Assembly: GCA_900320185.1 (NCBI GenBank)
Contig: ONRD01000003.1
Coordinates: forward strand, 62,001 to 126,000
Source: an uncultured Bacteroidales bacterium
GTDB lineage: Bacteria; Bacteroidota; Bacteroidia; Bacteroidales; UBA932
DNA length: 64,000 nucleotides
Direction of reading: 5' to 3'
Made by a program: the position numbers and the translations under genes
Notes under the pieces: generated by a model
Databases searched by the model: none
What the model was told of the DNA's origin: nothing
What the model saw: only the letters and a program-made list of their open reading frames with translations
Part shown: positions 1 through 8,854 of the stretch, piece by piece
Numbering within the stretch: the first letter of the stretch is position 1
Layout of the letters: each line of letters starts with the position of its first letter

Positions 1-1161
1 GAACAGGTTGCCGTAGCGTTCCTGCACCCTTTGGTGGCCGAGCCTCTTTATTGCGTCTGAGAAATCGAGGAAAACTGCAAGACCGGTCTCGTTCACACCG
101 AAGCCGGCATCGCACCTTTCCTTCGCAGCCCTTGATGCAACGTCACGGGGAACGAGGTTTCCGAAAGCAGGGTAACGGCGCTCGAGGTAGTAGTCCCTGT
201 CTTCTTCCGGAATCTGCGAAGGCTTGATCTCATGCTTCCTGAGCTTCATCACGTCTTCCATCTTCTTGGGAACCCAGATACGTCCGTCGTTCCTGAGGGA
301 TTCGGACATGAGGGTAAGCTTGCACTGCTGCTGACCATGGACGGGGATGCAGGTAGGATGGATCTGTGCGAAGCAGGGATTTGCGAAGAAAGCTCCCTTC
401 TTGTAACACTGCCAAGCAGCGGAACCGTTGCTGTTCATCGCATTTGTGGAAAGGAAGTAAGTGTTTCCGTAACCTCCGGTGGCTATCACTACTGCGTGGG
501 CTCCGAACCTCTCGAGCTTTCCGGTCACCAGGTTGCGGGCTATGATACCCTTGGCCTGGCCGTCTATGACCACAAGGTCGAGCATCTCATGGCGGGGATA
601 GCTCGTGACGGTCCCGGCTGCGATCTGGCGGTTGAGCGCAGCATAAGCACCAAGAAGGAGCTGCTGTCCGGTTTGCCCACGGGCATAGAAGGTACGGCTT
701 ACCTGGACGCCTCCGAAAGAACGGTTGGCGAGGTAACCACCGTATTCACGTGCAAAAGGAACTCCTTGTGCGACACACTGGTCTATGATGGCAGCGCTTA
801 CCTCTGCGAGACGGTAGACATTGGCCTCACGGCTGCGGTAGTCGCCTCCCTTGATGGTGTCGTAGAAAAGACGGTAGACGGCATCGTTGTCGTTCTGGTA
901 ATTCTTGGCGGCGTTGATTCCACCCTGTGCGGCGATGGAATGAGCCCTTCGCGGAGAATCGGAAATGCAGAAAACCTTCACATTGTAGCCAAGTTCACCG
1001 AGGGAAGCGGCTGCAGAAGCGCCTCCAAGTCCAGTTCCGACCACGATTATCTCCAGCTTTCTTCTGTTGTTGGGATTCACGAGACGAAGCTCTGATTTGC
1101 GTTTGGTCCATTTTTCGGCCAAAGGTCCGTCAGGAATCTTTGAGATTAGTTTTTCGGCCAT
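1..1161 (-). CDS. sdhA: Fumarate reductase / succinate dehydrogenase flavoprotein subunit (partial)
   Basis: The reading frame is open from the ATG at 1159-1161 to base 1, giving 387 codons with no stop, so the C-terminal part lies outside the window (the family is usually around 600-650 residues). The N-terminal part has the FAD dinucleotide fold [17 protein letters not shown], the HSIAAQGG stretch in which this family binds FAD covalently through His, and a HPTCIP active-site segment. The protein is the catalytic flavoprotein of complex II/fumarate reductase, interconverting succinate and fumarate at the cytoplasmic face of the inner membrane. The long variant with an [22 protein letters not shown] N-terminus is the Bacteroidetes form. 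The cytochrome b gene (sdhC) usually found immediately upstream is absent; an unrelated hydrolase gene sits there. Whether sdhB follows cannot be seen. SdhA versus FrdA cannot be decided from sequence alone. Confidence 0.93.
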   Translation of the reverse strand, partial: MAEKLISKIPDGPLAEKWTKRKSELRLVNPNNRRKLEIIVVGTGLGGASAAASLGELGYNVKVFCISDSPRRAHSIAAQGGINAAKNYQNDNDAVYRLFYDTIKGGDYRSREANVYRLAEVSAAIIDQCVAQGVPFAREYGGYLANRSFGGVQVSRTFYARGQTGQQLLLGAYAALNRQIAAGTVTSYPRHEMLDLVVIDGQAKGIIARNLVTGKLERFGAHAVVIATGGYGNTYFLSTNAMNSNGSAAWQCYKKGAFFANPCFAQIHPTCIPVHGQQQCKLTLMSESLRNDGRIWVPKKMEDVMKLRKHEIKPSQIPEEDRDYYLERRYPAFGNLVPRDVASRAAKERCDAGFGVNETGLAVFLDFSDAIKRLGHQRVQERYGNLF

Positions 1162-1209
1162 TTTATTATGTTTTATTGTATGTTTTGCTTCCTGGGCAGA
1201 AATAGTCTG

Positions 1210-1240
1210 CAATTTTAGTCATTTTTATCGTATTCAGCAA
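1210..1240 (-). promoter_or_regulatory. Candidate Bacteroidetes-type promoter for sdhA
   Basis: Read on the minus strand there is TTG (1240-1238), a 20-base spacer and TAAAATTG (1217-1210), close to the Bacteroidetes consensus TTG-N19-TAnnTTTG. The predicted start is about 45 bases before the sdhA ATG. The upstream element overlaps the end of the preceding hydrolase gene. This supports independent transcription of sdhA despite the codirectional neighbour. The -7 element deviates from consensus at one position. Confidence 0.4.
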
Positions 1241-2298
1241 TTTTTATAGCCTGCATCAGGCCATTTCGACCTGCACATCCTGCTGTATTTACGGAATATC
1301 CTCTTCAGGAGAAGGTCGTATCTCCATCCGCTCATCCCCGGACTGAATGAGGAATCGACATACTCCTCAACCTTGCGGCACTCACTCGCACACCCGTTCT
1401 CGAATCCGCATATTCCTTTTATCACCAAAGAATAACTGCAGATCTTGGATTTTTCAGAGTCGTTCTTCAAGTAAGCGGGGACATGGTCCTTCTCCCTCAC
1501 CATCAAAGGAACATAGACGCAGGTAGTGGGACAGCCGCAAATCGTCCACATCACCGTCCGCAGGGGATCCTCCCCTGGCGCAACGCCCTCAAAAACTATT
1601 GAAGCAGAGGTTATATCCCTTACTATAGGTTTTCCGGAACGGGATATCATGTTGAATATTTCCTTATGGGAAACAGTCGACACGTCCATTCCCTCCATTA
1701 TGCTCTCAGCCTTTTCAAACCTGTCCACTCCTTTCCTGTCTTCAGCCCGTCCGCTTCTCGTGAAATTAGTAACCACCATCCATCCACCTTCCTGGTCGGC
1801 CACATCGTATCTTTTCCAACTATGGTTGTTTACCTCATAATATGCAGCTTCGCCAAGGGCGTCTATTATTCCGAAATTGGCCTCTACGCCCCATGGTTTC
1901 TCCCTTTCTGAAAGGTACTTTTCAAAATCGGCGAGGCTGGCGCATCTCCCGAGCGCTTCGAACATGACTTCTCCCTCGCGGTCCATCATACCGGCAGGGA
2001 CATCGTCGTCCTTGAGGTCGTAAGTGGCGGTGTTCATTATGCAGAAGCCGGCAGAATTGGTCCCGGACCAGACTTCTCCGCCCGTCGCGGAAGAATTCAT
2101 CAGTCCTATGAAGGAATACTTCTCTCCCTGGAACCACTTGATGCAGTTGTTGAGTTCCCCCGTGTCCCTGTGCTTGAGCATGACGGGCCTGCCGTCAGCC
2201 CTGACACTTCCGGATATTATCACGGAAGTGCAGCAGAAAGCCTCAATGCAAGAGAGTGAAAAAAGCAATGAGAGCAGGATCCTAGAATAACGAGCCAT
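1234..2298 (-). CDS. Secreted Ntn-hydrolase, C45/C69 (acyl-transferase/choloylglycine hydrolase-like) family
   Basis: The 354-residue protein begins with a signal peptide (residues 1 to about 21) followed directly by CCTSVIISG. The Cys-Thr-Ser start after signal cleavage is what an N-terminal-nucleophile hydrolase of the C45/C69 type needs, with Cys acting as nucleophile once it becomes the mature N-terminus. Further family-like features are the MLKHRDTGE stretch soon after the Cys, [13 protein letters not shown], and [19 protein letters not shown]. Secreted relatives in Bacteroidetes hydrolyse amide bonds, but the substrate here is unknown; dipeptidase, acyl-amidase or bile-salt-hydrolase-like activity are all possible. 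The ATG overlaps the end of ruvB by 17 bases, so the two are probably cotranscribed. Export to periplasm or outer surface is inferred from the signal peptide. Confidence 0.75.
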   Translation of the reverse strand: MARYSRILLSLLFSLSCIEAFCCTSVIISGSVRADGRPVMLKHRDTGELNNCIKWFQGEKYSFIGLMNSSATGGEVWSGTNSAGFCIMNTATYDLKDDDVPAGMMDREGEVMFEALGRCASLADFEKYLSEREKPWGVEANFGIIDALGEAAYYEVNNHSWKRYDVADQEGGWMVVTNFTRSGRAEDRKGVDRFEKAESIMEGMDVSTVSHKEIFNMISRSGKPIVRDITSASIVFEGVAPGEDPLRTVMWTICGCPTTCVYVPLMVREKDHVPAYLKNDSEKSKICSYSLVIKGICGFENGCASECRKVEEYVDSSFSPGMSGWRYDLLLKRIFRKYSRMCRSKWPDAGYKNC

Positions 2299-3313
2299 TT
2301 TCTATCTTGTTTGCTTCAAGTTCAGAATCGAGTCCGAGATGATGGTAGGCAAGTTCCGTGGCCACCCTTCCTCTCTGTGTCCTCATTATGAAACCTTCCT
2401 TTATGAGGAAAGGTTCGTAAACCTCTTCGAATGTTCCCTGGTCCTCGCTGATAGCCGTAGCTATGGTGTTGGCACCGACCGGACCGCCCTTGAAATTCTG
2501 GATAATGGTCCGAAGGATCTTGTTGTCTATCGAATCCAGTCCCCGCTTGTCGATCTTCAGCTTGTCGAGGGCATACCTTGTAATGTTGATTTCAATACGT
2601 CCGTCACCCATCACCTGCGCGAAATCCCTCACCCTCTTCAGGAGGGCGTTGGCAATACGCGGCGTCCCGCGGCTCCTGAGGGCTATCTCCATCGCAGCCG
2701 CCTCATCTATGTTGACTCCCAGGATCCTGGCGCTCCTGACCACTATCCTGACCAGGTCAGAAGTGTCGTAATATTCAAGAGGAAGGTTGATTCCGAACCT
2801 GGCACGGAGCGGTGCGGTAAGAAGGCCGCTCCTTGTCGTGGCGCCTACAAGGGTGAACGGGTTTATGGAAATCCTGACAGACCTGGCGCCCGGCCCCTTG
2901 TCTATCATTATGTCAATCACATAGTCCTCCATCGCCGAATAGAGGTACTCTTCCACCTCCGGGGAAAGACGGTGTATCTCGTCTATGAACAGGACGTCCC
3001 CGGTTTCAAGGGAAGTCAGAAGACCGGCCAGGTCGCCCGGCTTGTCAAGCACCGGTCCGGAAGTTATCTTCATGTTGACCCCCATCTCGTTGGCGATGAT
3101 GTGGGCAAGGGTTGTCTTTCCAAGGCCGGGAGGGCCATGGAAAAGGACGTGGTCAAGGGCTTCCCCCCTCATCTTCGCCGCCTTGATGTAAACGTTCAGG
3201 TTCGAAACTATCTCCTTCTGGCCGGTGAAATCTTCAAGGTCCTGCGGACGGATTATTCCTTCCAATTCCTTATCTTTGCCAGCGTTTGTATCGTGGGGAT
3301 CGAATTCGTTCAT
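2282..3313 (-). CDS. ruvB: Holliday junction branch-migration ATPase RuvB
   Basis: RuvB is the hexameric AAA+ motor that drives Holliday-junction branch migration with RuvA during recombinational repair. Visible motifs are Walker [10 protein letters not shown], Walker [10 protein letters not shown], sensor region GATTRSGLL, and the C-terminal winged-helix segment ending in [14 protein letters not shown], the usual RuvB tail. I chose the ATG at 3311-3313 (protein beginning MNEFDPHD, 343 residues), because it gives the normal family length and an AAAGAG purine stretch lies about 8 bases upstream; an in-frame start 24 bases further upstream would add MYCLKRTL, which is not typical. It is divergent from mfd, another repair gene, across a 250-base AT-rich spacer. 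Confidence 0.96.
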   Translation of the reverse strand: MNEFDPHDTNAGKDKELEGIIRPQDLEDFTGQKEIVSNLNVYIKAAKMRGEALDHVLFHGPPGLGKTTLAHIIANEMGVNMKITSGPVLDKPGDLAGLLTSLETGDVLFIDEIHRLSPEVEEYLYSAMEDYVIDIMIDKGPGARSVRISINPFTLVGATTRSGLLTAPLRARFGINLPLEYYDTSDLVRIVVRSARILGVNIDEAAAMEIALRSRGTPRIANALLKRVRDFAQVMGDGRIEINITRYALDKLKIDKRGLDSIDNKILRTIIQNFKGGPVGANTIATAISEDQGTFEEVYEPFLIKEGFIMRTQRGRVATELAYHHLGLDSELEANKIENGSLF

Positions 3314-3334
3314 AAGAGTTCTCTTTAGACAATA

Positions 3335-3342
3335 CAAATATA
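3335..3342 (-). promoter_or_regulatory. Candidate -7 element for ruvB
   Basis: The minus strand reads TATATTTG here, an exact match to the Bacteroidetes -7 consensus TAnnTTTG, about 22 bases before the ruvB start codon. No convincing TTG lies at the -33 position, so this is a half-supported promoter. Confidence 0.38.
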
Positions 3343-3380
3343 TTGATTTATTTTTATATGTTTTGATGGTGATGATAGGT

Positions 3381-3578
3381 CTGTTGAAAAGTTGATAACT
3401 TTACAACAGGCTGTACTGTAAACAATTGACCCTTGTAAACCTTGTTCATTGAAAAGGTGATGGAACCTTGATGGCCTGTTGAAAGATTTTATTCCTTCGA
3501 ATATCCACTTTTCCCGTCATGGTTTTCAACGCGGTTTGAACAGTTTTTCAACACCATTTATTGATGTATGTTGATAAG
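3381..3578. repeat. AT-rich divergent spacer with repeated TGTTGAAA/TTTCAACA words
   Basis: The spacer between ruvB and mfd carries TGTTGAAA forward at 3382-3389 and 3477-3484, TTTTCAAC in inverse orientation at 3522-3529, TTTTCAACA at 3545-3553, and GTTGATAA at 3391-3398 and 3570-3577. The last of these runs into the start of mfd. The words recur in both orientations, as do protein-binding sites, and resemble sequences found near Bacteroidetes replication origins, but no exact TTATCCACA DnaA box or dnaA gene is present. The stretch otherwise holds the two divergent promoters. Confidence 0.45.
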
Positions 3579-6500
3579 TTCAGAATCTGTAAGAAGATTG
3601 TCTGACACCCTCGCCCGGAGGAATGAAGTTTCCTGCAAAGGACTTTTCCTCTCAGCGAGGTGGTTCGTCGTGAGTGAAACCGCACTTGAAGGGATTTCCC
3701 TGATAGTACTTCCTGACAAGGAAAGCGCTGAATACTGTACCTCCGACTTGTATGGTCTTGTCGACGGGGATGTGGTTTTCTTTCTCCCTGACAGCGGAAA
3801 GGGTGTTGAAAGGAGCAATTACAAATCATCGCTGAGCGTGCAGAGGACTTCTGCGATAGGAAAGATACTTTCGGCCTCGCAAGACGCATCCTGCAGGCTC
3901 TTCATTGTAACTTATCCGGAAGCCCTCCTTGAAAACGTACCCCTTCCCTCAAAAGTAGGCGATTCAGTCTTCAGGATAAGGAAAGGAGACGAAATAGACT
4001 TCGTTTCCATAAGTGAAAGGCTCGTGGGAGAGGGATTCGAAAAGGTTGATTTCGTTTCATCTCCCGGGCAGTTCAGCATCAGGGGATCCATCATAGACAT
4101 ATTCTCATATTCCTACAATTTTCCTTTCCGTGTGTCTTTCTGGGGAAACGAGGTTGAGAAAGTCCATGTGTTCGACTGCAATACTCAGTTGTCAAAGGAA
4201 GAAGTAACTGAAGCCGAGATACTTCCCGACCTCGCTGAAAGCCAGGATGACAAGGGGGCCAGTGTTTTCAGCATATTGCCGGCAAACACAACGGTCTGGC
4301 TTGACTCATCCGACATGTACATGGACAAGCCGTTTTTCGACGAGACTGCCCGGTTCAAGAGAGTTTTCCTGGAAGTTCCCCTTTCCTGTCCAGTGAAGGA
4401 CACAGTCGTGTTCGACATCGCTCCCCAGCCTGTTTTCAACAAGAATTTCGAGTTGCTCAGTGCCGACATAAGGAAGAAAATGGAGGGCGGGTACAAGGTA
4501 TTCATCTACTCTGACAAGAAATCCCAGACGAACCGCCTGAAATCAGTGCTTGAACAGAGCGGAGGGATCGTTCCCGGTTTCGTGGAAGGCCGGAACATCC
4601 ATTCCGGATTCATAGACAATGGCGACAAGGTTTGCTATTATTCCGACCATGAGATATTCGACAGGTTCCACAGGGTCAGCATACGCCGCAGCGTGGACAA
4701 GACGGAACAGCTTACCATAAATGACCTTACCGCTTTCAACATAGGGGACTATGTAGTCCACATAGACCACGGAGTGGGAATATTCGGTGGCCTTCTGAGG
4801 ATGAAGGACGAGATGGGAAGGATGAAGGAGGTTGTGAAACTTACCTACAAGGACGGAGACGTAGTGCTTGTTTCAGTCCACGCGCTCAATAAGATATCCA
4901 GGTTCCGCCCTGCGGAGGGAGAGATTCCGAAGATAAACAAGCTGGGATCCAAGACATGGCAGACCCTCAAGAATTCAGCCAAGTCAAGGATAAAGGACAT
5001 AGCCAAGGATCTCATACAGCTGTATGCCAAGAGAAAGGCATCGAAGGGATATGCATTCTCGCCTGACACTTACCTTCAGGAAGAACTTGAATCTTCCTTC
5101 ATGTACGAGGACACCCCCGACCAGGAATCTGCCACCAGGGCTGTCAAGCGCGACATGGAGGAGCCCAGTCCGATGGACCGTCTCGTGTGCGGCGACGTAG
5201 GGTTCGGAAAGACCGAGATAGCAATAAGGGCTGCATTCAAGGCGGTGGCTGACGGAAAACAAGTGGTGGTACTTGTTCCTACGACCATCCTGGCTCTCCA
5301 GCATTTCAACACTTTTTCCTCACGCCTCAAGGATTTTCCCTGTTCCGTGGACTATGTCAGCAGGCTTCGGACGGCCAAGGAAGTCGCCGCCATCAAGGAA
5401 AAGCTGAAGGACGGGACCTTGGACATAGTCATAGGTACCCACAAGATGCTTGGAAAGAGCTTCGAATTCAAAGACCTCGGCCTGCTTGTAATAGACGAGG
5501 AACAGAAGTTCGGAGTCGCGGCCAAGGAGAAGCTGCGCCAGATAAAGTCTTCGGTGGACACCCTCACCCTTACAGCTACACCTATTCCGAGAACCCTCCA
5601 GTTCTCGCTTCTGGGCGCCAGGGACCTTTCCATAATAAACACTCCTCCTCCGAACAGGATACCCACCCAGACCGAGATTATACTGTTCGACAAAAATGAG
5701 ATAAAAAGCATAATAGATTACGAGCTGAACAGGGGAGGACAGGTCTTCTTCCTTCACAACAAGGTTGAGGAACTACCGGCCATCCATGACATCCTCCACA
5801 GGCTTGTACCCGACATGAAGATATGCGTAGCCCACGGGAGGATGGAATCCAAGGAACTTGAGAACAAGATGCTGGATTTCATTAGGGGCGACTACGACCT
5901 CCTTCTCTGTACTACCATCATAGAGAACGGACTGGACATTCCCAACGCGAACACCATCATCATAAACCAGGCGCAGAACATAGGCCTGTCCGACCTGCAC
6001 CAGCTGCGAGGAAGGGTAGGAAGGTCCAACAGGAAAGCATTCTGCTATCTCATCGTGCCGCCCCTTGTGTCCATAACCGAAGAAGCCCGGAGAAGGCTGA
6101 AGGCCATTGAAGAATTCTCCGATCTCGGAAGCGGTTTCAACATAGCGATGCAGGACCTTGACATAAGGGGAGCCGGCAACCTCCTTGGTGCTGAGCAGAG
6201 CGGTTTCATAATGGACATGGGGTATGAAACCTACCAGAAGATCCTTTCCGAGGCGATGGAGGAACTTGGAGTGGAGACAGGGGTAAGCACGGGACGAGGC
6301 GAAGAAACCTTTGTCGAGGACTGTACCATAGAAACCGACCAGATAGCGATGATGCCCGATTCCTACATCGACATCACCGCGGAGAAGATAAGGATTTACA
6401 AGAGCCTGGATTCTATCCGGAACGACAAGGATACGGACAGGATGAAGTCACAGATCGAAGACCGTTTCGGACCGATGCCCCCGGAGGCCGAAAACCTTTT

Positions 6501-6762
6501 CGACGTAGTAAGGATAAGGAACGCGGGACAGCGCCTTGGATTCGAAAAGATCATAATAAAGAACGGTATGCTGATAATGTCCTTCATCTCCAACCAGATG
6601 TCCCCGTATTTCAAGTCCGGCACATTCTCGAGGATCATAAGCAGGATAAACGACAATGCTTCCCTTTTTACCCTGAGGCAGAGTTCCGGCAAGCTCAAGA
6701 TAGTTTCGAGGGGAGTGGAATCATTGTCGGGCGCCCTTTCAGTTATCCGCAGGTTGCAATAA
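3568..6762 (+). CDS. mfd: Transcription-repair coupling factor Mfd
   Basis: Mfd is the DNA translocase that pushes stalled RNA polymerase off lesions and recruits UvrA. The 1064-residue length is slightly short of the usual 1100-1150. An N-terminal UvrB-like module is followed by the RNA-polymerase-interaction Tudor domain (GDYVVHIDHGVGIFGG, about residue 393), then superfamily 2 helicase motifs: Walker A CGDVGFGKTE (about 540), DEEQKFG (about 643), TLTATPIPRTL and RGRVGRS. The C-terminal TRCF domain is recognisable around DITAEKIRIYKSL. The start is the ATG at 3568; another ATG four bases earlier is out of frame. No gene overlaps it, and it is divergent from ruvB, so repair functions share the spacer. 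Confidence 0.96.
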   Translation: MLISSESVRRLSDTLARRNEVSCKGLFLSARWFVVSETALEGISLIVLPDKESAEYCTSDLYGLVDGDVVFFLPDSGKGVERSNYKSSLSVQRTSAIGKILSASQDASCRLFIVTYPEALLENVPLPSKVGDSVFRIRKGDEIDFVSISERLVGEGFEKVDFVSSPGQFSIRGSIIDIFSYSYNFPFRVSFWGNEVEKVHVFDCNTQLSKEEVTEAEILPDLAESQDDKGASVFSILPANTTVWLDSSDMYMDKPFFDETARFKRVFLEVPLSCPVKDTVVFDIAPQPVFNKNFELLSADIRKKMEGGYKVFIYSDKKSQTNRLKSVLEQSGGIVPGFVEGRNIHSGFIDNGDKVCYYSDHEIFDRFHRVSIRRSVDKTEQLTINDLTAFNIGDYVVHIDHGVGIFGGLLRMKDEMGRMKEVVKLTYKDGDVVLVSVHALNKISRFRPAEGEIPKINKLGSKTWQTLKNSAKSRIKDIAKDLIQLYAKRKASKGYAFSPDTYLQEELESSFMYEDTPDQESATRAVKRDMEEPSPMDRLVCGDVGFGKTEIAIRAAFKAVADGKQVVVLVPTTILALQHFNTFSSRLKDFPCSVDYVSRLRTAKEVAAIKEKLKDGTLDIVIGTHKMLGKSFEFKDLGLLVIDEEQKFGVAAKEKLRQIKSSVDTLTLTATPIPRTLQFSLLGARDLSIINTPPPNRIPTQTEIILFDKNEIKSIIDYELNRGGQVFFLHNKVEELPAIHDILHRLVPDMKICVAHGRMESKELENKMLDFIRGDYDLLLCTTIIENGLDIPNANTIIINQAQNIGLSDLHQLRGRVGRSNRKAFCYLIVPPLVSITEEARRRLKAIEEFSDLGSGFNIAMQDLDIRGAGNLLGAEQSGFIMDMGYETYQKILSEAMEELGVETGVSTGRGEETFVEDCTIETDQIAMMPDSYIDITAEKIRIYKSLDSIRNDKDTDRMKSQIEDRFGPMPPEAENLFDVVRIRNAGQRLGFEKIIIKNGMLIMSFISNQMSPYFKSGTFSRIISRINDNASLFTLRQSSGKLKIVSRGVESLSGALSVIRRLQ

Positions 6763-6807
6763 TTTCATTAACTTTAAAAGTTTTTCCTGATAACCGGCCA
6801 TCTTAAG

Positions 6808-7530
6808 ATGAATCTGCTCGTAGAAATAGGCAACACCGCACTGAAGGCGGCATGGTCCGAGGGTATGACGCTCGGAAAGACGTTCCGCTACCAGGGAGAG
6901 AAGATGTTCGACTTCGTACGTTCCCTCACTGCAAGGGAGAAGCCTTCGGTTCTGGTGATTTCTTCCACCATAGAAGTCAGCCGGAAGGAAGAGGAAAGGT
7001 TCAGGGAGTGTTGCGGGACCCTGCTCCTGATGGACAGGAACCACACCGGGACGGTGAAGGAATATTCCCTCCCGGAGTATCTTTCTCCCGACAGGGCGGC
7101 ATCCGTCATTGCTGCCAGATACCTTTTCAAGGGAACGGGGAGCGTGGTGTTCGATTTCGGAACTACCCTTACCATAGATGTAATAGGAGAGGACGGAGGA
7201 TACCGCGGAGGAGTCATATCTCCAGGATTCCGGACCAGGTTCAAGGCCCTTAACAGGTATTCCAGGACACTCCCCGTGGTGGACACCCCCGCTGCGGTGG
7301 AACCTATCGGAAATTCGATAGTAACCTCCATGGAATCAGGAGTTGTGGGCGGCATAATGTTTGAAATACAAGGCTACATGTCGCTTTATCCGGGAAAAAC
7401 ATTCGTTTTTACGGGAGGAGACGCTTTATATTTTGCAAAAAGAATGAAAAACTCCATCTTTGCAATCTGCAATCTTGTACTGATGGGGTTGGCATTGATT
7501 GCTGACAACTATGTTGAAAAGGAGAGTTAG
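6808..7530 (+). CDS. coaX: Type III pantothenate kinase
   Basis: CoaX phosphorylates pantothenate in the first step of coenzyme A synthesis. The 240-residue protein has the ASKHA-fold phosphate-1 loop at the N-terminus (LLVEIGNTALK), the second phosphate loop VVFDFGTTLTIDVI, and the substrate segment GGVISPGFRTRFKAL. In most CoaX proteins the first loop is DxGNT with a catalytic Asp; here the residue is Glu6, a conservative but notable change. The gene opens a run of envelope genes (barrel, TPR, lptC, foldase) whose order is familiar from Bacteroidales. Its last 20 bases overlap the next gene. Confidence 0.92.
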   Translation: MNLLVEIGNTALKAAWSEGMTLGKTFRYQGEKMFDFVRSLTAREKPSVLVISSTIEVSRKEEERFRECCGTLLLMDRNHTGTVKEYSLPEYLSPDRAASVIAARYLFKGTGSVVFDFGTTLTIDVIGEDGGYRGGVISPGFRTRFKALNRYSRTLPVVDTPAAVEPIGNSIVTSMESGVVGGIMFEIQGYMSLYPGKTFVFTGGDALYFAKRMKNSIFAICNLVLMGLALIADNYVEKES

Positions 7531-8836
7531 GAACATACTTCTATCGGTATTCCTGTGCATGGCCGCCATTCCTGCGGCAGCCCAGGAAACAGCCTACAAT
7601 GCATATTCCCCATATTCAATGTTCGGAATAGGAGACATCTCCAAGCAGGGATCCGCCTATAACATGTCGATGGGAGGGGTAGGAATAGCCACCAGAGACA
7701 AAAGGGCAGTGAACTACCTGAACCCTGCTTCTGTCACCGCCAGGGAGGAAAAGTCTTTCATGGCCGATTTCAGCGTCCGCCAGGGGAACAGGTACTATTC
7801 CCAGGCCGGAGGAGTGAAATCCGTGAACAATACGTTCAACCTCTATGATGTGGTCCTGTCCTTCTCGCTGTGGAAGAATGTAGCCATGTACGGAGGATTC
7901 TCCCCATACAGCGATATAGGCTATACCATCACCTCGAAGGAGGACAATTCCGACATCATAGCCAGGACGGGGGACATCACCTACACCTCCGAGGGCTATG
8001 GCGGCCTTTCCGACCTTTTCGCAGGAATAGGAGTCTCTCCCCTGAAAGGATTCTCGATAGGGGCCGAATACCAGCACCTGTTCGGAAATCTCCACAAGAA
8101 CAGCAGCATGGTCCCTTCCGGATCCACTTACAGGAGCATCTACAGCGGCTACAACATGAACCTTTCCGCCGATACCTTCAAGTTCGGGGCACAGTACGAG
8201 TTCCCGGTCGGCAAGAAGGTCACGGCCACCCTGGGCGCCACTTACAAGCTGGGAGCGAACCTCAAGGGAACCGTCCGCGACTTTGAATATGAACTCCTGT
8301 CGTCGGTAACAGATACAACCAGGATCAACATCGACACCCTTGCGAACAACCCCGGCAGGGTCAGGATATCCGGGGAACTCGGATTGGGAATAGCCCTGAA
8401 AGGGGATGACAAATGGACGGCGGAAGTGAACTACTACCGGTCTGGCTGGGGGTCTTCCGGGATGGACAAGGTCACCGGTTTCGCAGTCGTGGGCAATGCC
8501 GTTTTCAGTGCCACCAACTCGCAGTCGCTCCGAGCCGGATTCTCGATATGTCCCAACAGGAACGACATCCGGTACTACCGGAGGACCATCACCTACAGGG
8601 CCGGTGCGTACTGGGACCAGGCCTATTGCAAGGTGGACGGAAGTTCGGTCGATGCGTTTGGCTTGACTTTTGGAATGACACTGCCAGTGTACCGTGCGCA
8701 TAACGGAGTGACGCTTGGAGTGGACATAGGACAGCGGGGGCGCATGGCCGGGAACCTGATACGTGAAAGATACATCAATTTCCATATAGGACTGAATATA
8801 TTTGACATTTGGTTCTTGAAACCAAGATACGACTAA
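7511..8836 (+). CDS. Outer-membrane beta-barrel protein (conserved in the coaX-lptC run)
   Basis: I chose the ATG at 7511 (MLKRRVRNILL), which gives a clean signal peptide ending AIPAAAQ and 441 residues; an in-frame TTG at 7499 is possible. The mature N-terminus, YSPYSMFGIGDISKQG followed by MSMGGVGIATRDKRAVNYLNPAS, is the hatch-like pattern of FadL/OMPP1-related barrels in Bacteroidetes. The remainder is alternating aromatic/polar beta-strand sequence and the protein ends in aromatic-rich strands. A role in lipid or hydrophobic-solute passage is only inferred from the family. It overlaps coaX by 20 bases and is followed 18 bases later by the TPR gene, indicating one transcript. Confidence 0.72.
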   Translation: MLKRRVRNILLSVFLCMAAIPAAAQETAYNAYSPYSMFGIGDISKQGSAYNMSMGGVGIATRDKRAVNYLNPASVTAREEKSFMADFSVRQGNRYYSQAGGVKSVNNTFNLYDVVLSFSLWKNVAMYGGFSPYSDIGYTITSKEDNSDIIARTGDITYTSEGYGGLSDLFAGIGVSPLKGFSIGAEYQHLFGNLHKNSSMVPSGSTYRSIYSGYNMNLSADTFKFGAQYEFPVGKKVTATLGATYKLGANLKGTVRDFEYELLSSVTDTTRINIDTLANNPGRVRISGELGLGIALKGDDKWTAEVNYYRSGWGSSGMDKVTGFAVVGNAVFSATNSQSLRAGFSICPNRNDIRYYRRTITYRAGAYWDQAYCKVDGSSVDAFGLTFGMTLPVYRAHNGVTLGVDIGQRGRMAGNLIRERYINFHIGLNIFDIWFLKPRYD

Positions 8837-8854
8837 CTGAAAACTCTATTAACG

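Noticed and set aside
1067..1249. Short plus-strand frames at the start of sdhA
   Set aside because: They are read through the sdhA 5' end and the AT-rich promoter region on the wrong strand.
3314..3567. Replication origin
   Set aside because: The words resemble those near some origins, but there is no exact DnaA box, no dnaA or dnaN gene and no visible skew test, so I report only a repeat cluster.
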